The translations under genes were made by a program, and so were the position numbers. DNA of 64,000 nt from JABMRF01 sp964434235. Lineage in GTDB: Bacteria; Patescibacteriota; Patescibacteriia; UBA11705; JABHMO01. Location of the stretch: NCBI GenBank assembly GCA_964434235.1, contig CAYSUN010000001.1, forward strand, positions 33,977-97,976, in the 5' to 3' direction. Shown here piece by piece: positions 59,175 through 64,000 of this stretch. The notes below the pieces were generated by a model. It saw nothing but the letters and a program-made list of their open reading frames with translations, did not search any database and was not told the origin of the DNA. The number at the start of each line of letters is the position of its first letter. The stretch's first letter is position 1.

Positions 59175-60293
59175 ATGAATGCGTCTAATTATATCATAGC
59201 TTTAATTGTATCTTTTGGAGTGTGTTTGTTGATCACGCCTGTTTTTATTTGGTTGGCTAGAAAAATGAAGATTGTTGACGTGCCCGATGGTCAGAGAAAG
59301 ATTCACAAAAAGACAACTCCTTTGTGGGGTGGTTTGGCTATTTTTTTGAGTATAAACATAGTTTTGTTAGTTTACTCAATTGTGACTAAAGATTTGATTG
59401 GCGATACAATTATTCTTAAAAATATTTTAGGTATATTTATCGGTAGTTTGTTTTTGGCAATTGGTGGAGCTCTTGATGATAAATATAATCTTAAACCAAG
59501 TTTGCAAATTATTTGGCCAATACTTGCAGTTTTAAGTGTAATAATTTGTGGAATTGGGATTGAATTTATTTCCAATCCAATAGGCGAAGAAGCACTTGAT
59601 CTGAATGTGTTTCAATTTAGATTGTTTTGGTATCATGGTTTTCCTTATCAAATAAGTTTATTTGCTGATTCTTTTACTTTGATTTGGTTACTTGCAATGA
59701 TGTATACAACTAAATTATTAGATGGGCTTGATGGTTTAGTTTCAGGCGTAACAATTATCGGGGCAATCTTTATATTTTTTACTGCTTTGAATAAAGGCGA
59801 TATCATTCAGTATGATGTGGCTTTATTGTCAATAATTATTATTGGTGTGTTTGCTGGCTTTTTAGTTTACAATTTTAATCCGGCTTCAATCTTTTTAGGT
59901 GAAAGTGGAAGTACTCTGGCTGGCTTTTTACTTGGAACACTTTCGATTATTAGTGGCAGTAAAGTGGGAATTACACTAATGTTTTTATCAATTCCATTAC
60001 TTGATTTTATATGGACTTTGATTCGGCGTAAAATGGAAAAACGTCCTTTGTTTTCTGCTGATCGCAAACATTTACATCATCGTTTGCTTGATGCTGGGTT
60101 TACAGTTAAGCAAGCTGTTTTCTTTTTGTATTTTATTGCCACCGTTTTTGGCTTTGTGGCATATTATTTACAAGATCTTGGGTTGAGTTTCCTCGCTACT
60201 TTTAGTTTGGTAGTGTTTGTTTTTATGCTAATTTTAGCTTATGTTTATACAAGAAAAAAAAGACAGGAAAAACTCTTGACGAAAAGTGAATAA
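59175..60293 (+). CDS. Undecaprenyl-phosphate sugar-1-phosphate transferase (WecA/TagO/MraY family)
   Basis: The 372-residue protein has about ten helices and the WecA/TagO-type motifs: VPDGQRKIHKKTTPLWGG at the start, DDKYNLKP (metal), LLDGLDGLVSGV, FLGESGSTLAGF and DRKHLHHRLLDAG. The HIHH-like loop places it with WecA/TagO rather than MraY. It links a UDP-amino sugar phosphate to the lipid carrier and starts surface glycan or teichoic-type polymers. Start ATG 59175 follows the near-leaderless promoter. The rplU promoter lies in its 3' end. Confidence 0.9.
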   Translation: MNASNYIIALIVSFGVCLLITPVFIWLARKMKIVDVPDGQRKIHKKTTPLWGGLAIFLSINIVLLVYSIVTKDLIGDTIILKNILGIFIGSLFLAIGGALDDKYNLKPSLQIIWPILAVLSVIICGIGIEFISNPIGEEALDLNVFQFRLFWYHGFPYQISLFADSFTLIWLLAMMYTTKLLDGLDGLVSGVTIIGAIFIFFTALNKGDIIQYDVALLSIIIIGVFAGFLVYNFNPASIFLGESGSTLAGFLLGTLSIISGSKVGITLMFLSIPLLDFIWTLIRRKMEKRPLFSADRKHLHHRLLDAGFTVKQAVFFLYFIATVFGFVAYYLQDLGLSFLATFSLVVFVFMLILAYVYTRKKRQEKLLTKSE

Positions 60294-60304
60294 TCATGTA
60301 TCAT
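60276..60304 (+). promoter_or_regulatory. Promoter of rplU
   Basis: TTGACG (60276-60281), 17-base spacer, TATCAT (60299-60304). Starts within the end of the upstream gene; leader about 50 bases. Confidence 0.7.
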
Positions 60305-60363
60305 AATTCATAGTTAATATCTAAAATTACAAGAAAACATTCCCGTTTGTTTTCTCCAAGAAT

Positions 60364-60678
60364 ATGACAATCGCAGTAATAAAAACTGGCGGTAAGCAAT
60401 ATAAAGTTACCAAAGGTCAACAATTAAACATTGAAAAAATTGCAGGTGAAAAAGGTGATAAAATTGAGTTTGATAAAGTTTTGTTAGTAGCTGATGTTAA
60501 GGGAACAAAAGTTGAAATTGGTAAACCGTTTTTGAAAGACAAAAAAGTTGAAGCCGAAATTGTTGAACAATTTCGGGATCGTAAAATTGATGTGATTAAA
60601 TTTAAAAGAAAAACCAGATACAAAAGAAAAGCTGGTCACAGACAACAGTTAACTGCTGTTAAAATCAGTAAAATCTAA
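60364..60678 (+). CDS. rplU: 50S ribosomal protein L21
   Basis: The 104-residue protein has AVIKTGGKQYKV at the start and FKRKTRYKRKAGHRQQLT at the end, both L21 signatures. Length is normal. In most bacteria rpmA (L27) follows; here a terminator and an opposing lipoprotein gene follow, so rpmA has moved elsewhere. It has its own promoter. Confidence 0.97.
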   Translation: MTIAVIKTGGKQYKVTKGQQLNIEKIAGEKGDKIEFDKVLLVADVKGTKVEIGKPFLKDKKVEAEIVEQFRDRKIDVIKFKRKTRYKRKAGHRQQLTAVKISKI

Positions 60679-60691
60679 ACACTTCAAATAA

Positions 60692-60731
60692 AAAACACTC
60701 TATTTCTCAATACTGAGAATAGTGTGTTTTT
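60692..60731 (+). terminator. Terminator of rplU
   Basis: CACTCTATTTCTCA and TGAGAATAGTGTG form a long stem followed by TTTTTGTTT. Confidence 0.85.
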
Positions 60732-60770
60732 GTTTAATTATAATTCTAAAGTCACTCAATTTTTAGTAAT

Positions 60771-60801
60771 AAAAAAGAAGTCCATCGTTGATGAACTTCT
60801 T
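60771..60801 (-). terminator. Terminator of the Cys-rich lipoprotein gene
   Basis: On the minus strand AAGAAGTTCATC and GATGGACTTCTT form a 12-bp stem (one G-T pair, 3-base loop) followed by TTTTATT. Confidence 0.88.
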
Positions 60802-60814
60802 GATGCGGGTTGGA

Positions 60815-61186
60815 TTAGTTTCCAACTTTACCGCAAGCTTCTTTTTCGCTGAAGGTCAATGCTTCTGAGCAGGGTTTGAAAGCAGAAGATCTCCCGTTTG
60901 TGCGGTAACAAAAACCATTAACTTCTTTGCAGAAAATTGATTTTGCAGATTTATCGCAAGCTTCAACCAGATCTTCGCCTTCTTCGTCAGACATTGGATT
61001 CGCAGCTTTTGCACAATCTACAATAAATTTGGCAACTTCGCTTTTGTTTTCACTACAGTCCAAATATTCTCCGACTATAATTTCTGGTGGGTATTCTTTA
61101 CTACCAAGAGGCACGCATCCATTTGTTCCCATGATGAGAACAAAACAGCCCAGAAAAAGAAACAACTTTGTTAGGTGGTTTTTCAT
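60815..61186 (-). CDS. Small Cys-rich putative lipoprotein, 123 aa
   Basis: A signal peptide ends at GTNGC (C24), a loose lipobox. The mature part has seven more Cys in a small acidic domain (VDCAKAANP, VEACDKSAKSIFC, GFCYRTNG, EACGKVG), likely a disulfide-rich extracellular fold. Family unknown. AAGGAG lies 7 bases before the ATG, the promoter at 61229 is TTGACA-N17-TAATAT, and a terminator follows; this is a complete single-gene unit. Richer in G+C than its neighbours. Confidence 0.78.
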   Translation of the reverse strand: MKNHLTKLFLFLGCFVLIMGTNGCVPLGSKEYPPEIIVGEYLDCSENKSEVAKFIVDCAKAANPMSDEEGEDLVEACDKSAKSIFCKEVNGFCYRTNGRSSAFKPCSEALTFSEKEACGKVGN

Positions 61187-61228
61187 GACAATTCTCCTTG
61201 GTTAATGAGCACTCAAACCGAACATTAA

Positions 61229-61257
61229 ATATTAGCAATAATTAAATGCTTTGTCAA
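61229..61257 (-). promoter_or_regulatory. Sigma-70 promoter of the Cys-rich lipoprotein gene
   Basis: On the minus strand: TTGACA (61252-61257), 17-base spacer, TAATAT (61229-61234) with TGC before the -10. Confidence 0.85.
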
Positions 61258-61359
61258 GTTTGGTTAATTTTGGTGAAATAATATCTACTGTAAATTTATT
61301 ATCATTTTAGTCAAATATTAAGAAATCTTGCAGATTTTTAATAGTAATTTTAAAAACAA

Positions 61360-61458
61360 CAGTGACCAAATAAATTGGTCGCTGGAGGTGTTAATATGGA
61401 TTTAAATTGCGTATTTACTTTAATTCTTGTCGCCCTTTTATGGCATTTAAAAGTGTAA
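61360..61458 (+). CDS. Possible 20-aa hydrophobic peptide behind a hairpin
   Basis: The frame is ATG 61396 to TAA 61458: MDLNCVFTLILVALLWHLKV, one short membrane helix. GGAGGTG lies 5 bases before the ATG. A 10-bp hairpin (CAGTGACCAA/TTGGTCGCTG, 61360-61383) sits directly upstream. The frame overlaps the 3' end of recR on the other strand by 44 bases. A promoter is not evident. Size and hydrophobicity resemble type I toxins, but this is speculation. Confidence 0.4.
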
Positions 61459-62017
61459 TTTCATCAGCATATTCAATATCTGAACCCATTGGTAAGCCTC
61501 TTGCTAGTAAGGTGATTTTTATGTTTAATTGACTAAGAATATTTTTTAAGTAGATAATTGTGCTTTCACCTTGTATGTCCGGATTTAGGGCTAATATAAC
61601 CTCTTCAATGTTTTTATTTCTAATGCGCTCAATAAGTTCTTGTATTTTTAGTTTGTTAGGTGTGATACCTTCTGGTGGATCAATCTTCCCACCCAAGACG
61701 TGATATAATCCCTTAAATTCGCCAGTAGCTTCAAGAACATTAAGATCGTGGAATTTTTCTACCACACAAAGAAGGTTGGAGTTTCTATTTTGATCTGAAC
61801 AAATTTCACATAAGCCATCGCTTTGAGAGAAGTTATAACACTCTGGGCAAGTGAAATTATGCTCTTTTAATTTGTATAAGTTTTTTGCAAATTTTTCTAT
61901 TTCATCTTGAGGTCTTTTCAATAAATAAAAAACAAACCGTTCGGCAGTTTTTCGTCCAATGCCAGGCAGTTTAGCAAACGATTCAATTAAATTGTTAATC
62001 GTTTCAGGATAACGCAT
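61415..62017 (-). CDS. recR: Recombination protein RecR
   Basis: The 200-residue protein has the N-terminal helix-hairpin-helix (FAKLPGIGRKTAERFVFYLL), a four-Cys zinc finger (CPEC ... CEIC) and a Toprim domain (LLCVVEKFHD, LGGKIDPPEGITP). RecR joins RecO/RecF in loading RecA at gaps. Start ATG 62017 (MRYPETINNL) is preferred over an upstream in-frame TTG at 62026. It is last in the dnaB-ybaB-recR group; ybaB-recR is a classic pair. Confidence 0.95.
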   Translation of the reverse strand: MRYPETINNLIESFAKLPGIGRKTAERFVFYLLKRPQDEIEKFAKNLYKLKEHNFTCPECYNFSQSDGLCEICSDQNRNSNLLCVVEKFHDLNVLEATGEFKGLYHVLGGKIDPPEGITPNKLKIQELIERIRNKNIEEVILALNPDIQGESTIIYLKNILSQLNIKITLLARGLPMGSDIEYADEITLLNAIKGRQELK

Positions 62018-62055
62018 ATATTTCAATAAGGAAAATCACCCTTGTTTTTTTCTTT

Positions 62056-62322
62056 TTAAAACAATCCTCCTAATTCACTTTGCATACTCATAGCTGATTG
62101 TCTTTGAGCATTTTGGATAGCATTGTTTAGGGCTTGTTTCATTAAAGATTCAAGTTTGACTTTGTCATCCAAAAGATTTTCATTGATAATTTCTAAATTT
62201 ACGATTTCAGTTTTTCCGTTAACAGTAAGTTTTATGCCATTTTCTTCATGATCGAAAAGCATAGCTGACATTTTCTTTTGCATTTCTTTTGCTTGAGCAA
62301 GCATTTTTAATTTATCAAACAT
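62056..62322 (-). CDS. ybaB: YbaB/EbfC nucleoid-associated protein
   Basis: The 88-residue protein starts MFDKLKMLAQAKEMQKKM, the YbaB helix, followed by the beta strand EENGIKLTVNGKTEIVNLEI and a C-terminal helix LMKQALNNAIQNAQRQS. YbaB dimers bind DNA without strong sequence preference. It is 38 bases upstream of recR, the usual order. Confidence 0.93.
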   Translation of the reverse strand: MFDKLKMLAQAKEMQKKMSAMLFDHEENGIKLTVNGKTEIVNLEIINENLLDDKVKLESLMKQALNNAIQNAQRQSAMSMQSELGGLF

Positions 62323-62329
62323 ATGTATA

Positions 62330-62408
62330 TACGAATTACGAACATTACGAAAATCCGAACTTATGAAAAATATTTTTCGTAGGTTCGATTACGTTCGTAG
62401 TCCGTAAG
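62330..62408. repeat. Imperfect palindrome of ACGAAT words between dnaB and ybaB
   Basis: TACGAATTACGAAC... on the left and ...GTTCGTAGTCCGTA on the right are partly complementary, with GAAAAATATTTTTC at the centre. It almost fills the 88-base gap and belongs to the ACGAAT word family. Confidence 0.65.
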
Positions 62409-62410
62409 TA

Positions 62411-63787
62411 TTAATTTTTTTCCGTAAACCGAGTATCAAGATTGCGGAAACTAGCTTTGGCACCATCAAAAAATAATTTAATTACCCCAGTAGGTCCATT
62501 TCTATGTTTTGCAATATGTAGTTCTGCTAAATGTTTTTCTTGGGCAGTTAATTCTTCTTCACGGTAATTTCTATCAGCTGCTTTTCGATAGATAAACATA
62601 ACGATATCAGCGTCTTGTTCAATTGAGCCTGATTCACGAAGGTTAGCTAACTTTGGAATAGCTGGTTTATTCATTTCGACTGCACGAGAAAGCTGAGAAA
62701 GTCCAATTACCGGTAAATCAAGTTCTCTGGCTAAACCTTTCAATGCTCTGGTAATTTCAGCAACAGCCTGGACTCGATTTTCAGCCCCAGCTCTAGCATC
62801 CATCAATTGTAAATAGTCGATTACAACTAAACCAAGATTATGCTCTGATTTTAATCTACGACATTTGGTTCTAATTTCCATTACATTCAAGGATGCTGTA
62901 TCATCAATAAAAATTGGAGCTTCAGATAATAGTCCCATGGCGTGCCCAAGTCTTGGAAAATCATCATCATTTTCTCGATCAGATAATTTTCCTGTTCTTA
63001 ATTTCCAGAGATCAACATTTGATTCAGCGCAAAGCAAACGATCTACTAGTTGTTCTTTGGACATTTCCAAACTGAAAATTCCAACTGGAACTTTACCTCG
63101 AACCGCAACATTTCGGACAATATCCAAAACAAAAGAAGTTTTACCAACTGATGGTCTTGCCGCTAAAATAATTAAATCAGATTTTTGTAGTCCAGCTGTG
63201 ATTGTGTCTAAGTCTTTAAATCCAGTTGCAATACCACGCAATTGTCCGGAATTTTTATGTAATTCATCAATTCGATCAAAGGTAGTTCCTAAAATATTAC
63301 TGATTGGAGTAAAACTTTGTTTAATGTATTTTTGGGAAATAGAAAATAATTTTTGTTCTGATTCATCAAGTAACTTATCAATTTCTTCATCTTCGTTAGT
63401 GGCTAGATCAGCAATTTCTGTGGCTACATTTTGTAATTTTCTTAATGTTGATTTCTTCTTGATAATATTGGCGTATTGCACAGCGTGAGAAGAAGTTGGG
63501 ACGCTGTGTGATAAATTTGCTAAATAGGTTTTTCCGCCAATTCTTTCTAAGTGATTTTTCTCTTCCAAAACATTAGCTACAGTTAAAATATCTATTGGTT
63601 CTTGTTTTGAATAAAGATTAACCATCGCTTCAAAAATAATTCTATGAGCATCTTTGTAAAAAGCTTCAGCATCCAAAATATCAGCAATTCGATCAAATGT
63701 TCTTTTGTCTAATAAAAGAGCACCGAGCAAAGATTGTTCAGCTTCTATGTTTTGTGGTGGGATTCGGTTCATGCTGTCTTTAGACAT
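62411..63787 (-). CDS. dnaB: Replicative DNA helicase DnaB
   Basis: The 458-residue protein has the N-terminal domain (PPQNIEAEQSLLGALLLD), linker, and RecA-like domain with ARPSVGKTSF (Walker A), GIFSLEMSKEQLV, VVIDYLQLM (Walker B) and LSQLSRAVE, then SGSIEQDADIVMFIYR. No intein interrupts it. It unwinds DNA at the fork as a hexamer. The start ATG 63787 has an alternative five codons in (MNRIPPQ). First gene of the dnaB-ybaB-recR set. Confidence 0.97.
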   Translation of the reverse strand: MSKDSMNRIPPQNIEAEQSLLGALLLDKRTFDRIADILDAEAFYKDAHRIIFEAMVNLYSKQEPIDILTVANVLEEKNHLERIGGKTYLANLSHSVPTSSHAVQYANIIKKKSTLRKLQNVATEIADLATNEDEEIDKLLDESEQKLFSISQKYIKQSFTPISNILGTTFDRIDELHKNSGQLRGIATGFKDLDTITAGLQKSDLIILAARPSVGKTSFVLDIVRNVAVRGKVPVGIFSLEMSKEQLVDRLLCAESNVDLWKLRTGKLSDRENDDDFPRLGHAMGLLSEAPIFIDDTASLNVMEIRTKCRRLKSEHNLGLVVIDYLQLMDARAGAENRVQAVAEITRALKGLARELDLPVIGLSQLSRAVEMNKPAIPKLANLRESGSIEQDADIVMFIYRKAADRNYREEELTAQEKHLAELHIAKHRNGPTGVIKLFFDGAKASFRNLDTRFTEKN

Positions 63788-63825
63788 AAAATTAAGTTCT
63801 TTATTGCAAAGAGAAGTTATTAAAT

Positions 63826-64000
63826 ATGAACCTAACTAAGATTATTATTTTGTTTCTTATTACATTTTACTTTATATATGTAATATCAACAAGTGTATAT
63901 TGTATGGATAACTTTTTGTGTAAATTTGTTCTTTTTATTAATGCCTGTTTTAGGCAAGGACATATGGCGGTTTTATTAATTAGTAATCATAAAGCATTTC
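63826..64000 (+). CDS. Possible membrane protein start, 3' end outside window
   Basis: From ATG 63826 the frame stays open to the end of the window (58 codons). The N-terminus is strongly hydrophobic (IIILFLITFYFIYVIST), then VYCMDNFLCKFVLFINAC. A weak GAGAAG precedes it by about 12 bases. It is divergent from dnaB. It could be a signal-anchored protein, but the AT-rich DNA makes chance frames likely. Confidence 0.4.
   Translation, partial: MNLTKIIILFLITFYFIYVISTSVYCMDNFLCKFVLFINACFRQGHMAVLLISNHKAF

Noticed and set aside
1..64000. Recoding of TGA (as in Gracilibacteria)
   Set aside because: Several genes end in TGA (for example 7124, 50839), conserved Trp positions use TGG, and no conserved gene has an in-frame TGA.

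Overview
The window looks like a chromosomal segment of an ultrasmall bacterium of the Candidate Phyla Radiation (Patescibacteria, probably a Parcubacteria-type lineage). The signs are AT-rich DNA with the standard genetic code (TGA is used as a stop), tightly packed genes, many short membrane or hypothetical proteins without familiar domains, TrbC/VirB2-like pilin domains, a pseudopilin operon, and informational genes (recG, radA, ligA, pcrA, recR, dnaB, rplU) separated from their usual partners. No rRNA, CRISPR array, complete prophage or insertion sequence is visible. The lineage is inferred from gene content, not from a marker tree.

Layout. 1-2.9 kb: an RlpA-like protein (cut by the window start), ftsE and ftsX, then two tRNA-Ser genes, each followed by a copy of its own 3' end. 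2.9-7.8 kb: small hypothetical proteins, a CPBP membrane protease, a decayed gene, an unusual tRNA-Arg(GCG) and a tandem pair of zinc-ribbon paralogues. 7.8-9.9 kb: recG. 10.4-21.3 kb (minus strand): an envelope operon of four genes (low-complexity Cys-rich membrane protein, beta-propeller, and two proteins in which a TrbC/VirB2-like two-helix domain is fused to cell-wall hydrolase or peptidase domains), then radA, a YibE/F-like gene inserted at the radA 3' end, a NUDIX protein and an internally duplicated protein. 21.6-24.2 kb: a bactofilin-like protein and a phosphohexomutase. 24.2-26.4 kb: an island of richer G+C content with consensus promoters and strong Shine-Dalgarno sites. 26.4-32.9 kb: murI, rseP, three unknown membrane or coiled-coil genes, gap, and a four-helix-bundle gene. 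32.9-40.7 kb: prepilin peptidase and four (pseudo)pilins around a 1394-residue protein. 40.7-50.2 kb: an EamA transporter, ligA, gatC, gatA, surface PKD proteins, queH and a CaCA-like exchanger. 50.3-52.8 kb: a REP-associated tyrosine transposase that carries a perfect palindrome inside its own reading frame, then pcrA. 53-61 kb: a large orphan membrane protein, a deoxynucleoside kinase, a membrane-tethered Clp-type AAA+ protein, a WecA/TagO-type transferase, rplU and small envelope proteins. 61.4-63.8 kb (minus): dnaB, ybaB, recR.

How the genes work together. Much of the window serves the envelope: FtsEX and RlpA for division, MurI and the WecA-like enzyme for wall and surface glycan, the TrbC-hydrolase operon, type IV pilus-like fibres, RseP and CPBP proteases, and PKD surface proteins. 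A second theme is DNA repair and replication (RecG, RadA, LigA, PcrA, RecR, DnaB).

Two features run through the window. First, there seem to be two styles of gene start: most housekeeping genes lack a Shine-Dalgarno site and some appear leaderless, while a scattered set of single genes has near-perfect TTGACA-N17-TATAAT promoters, strong SD sites and their own terminators. Second, small palindromic or low-complexity repeats recur between genes and have entered the reading frames of murI, ligA and the transposase.
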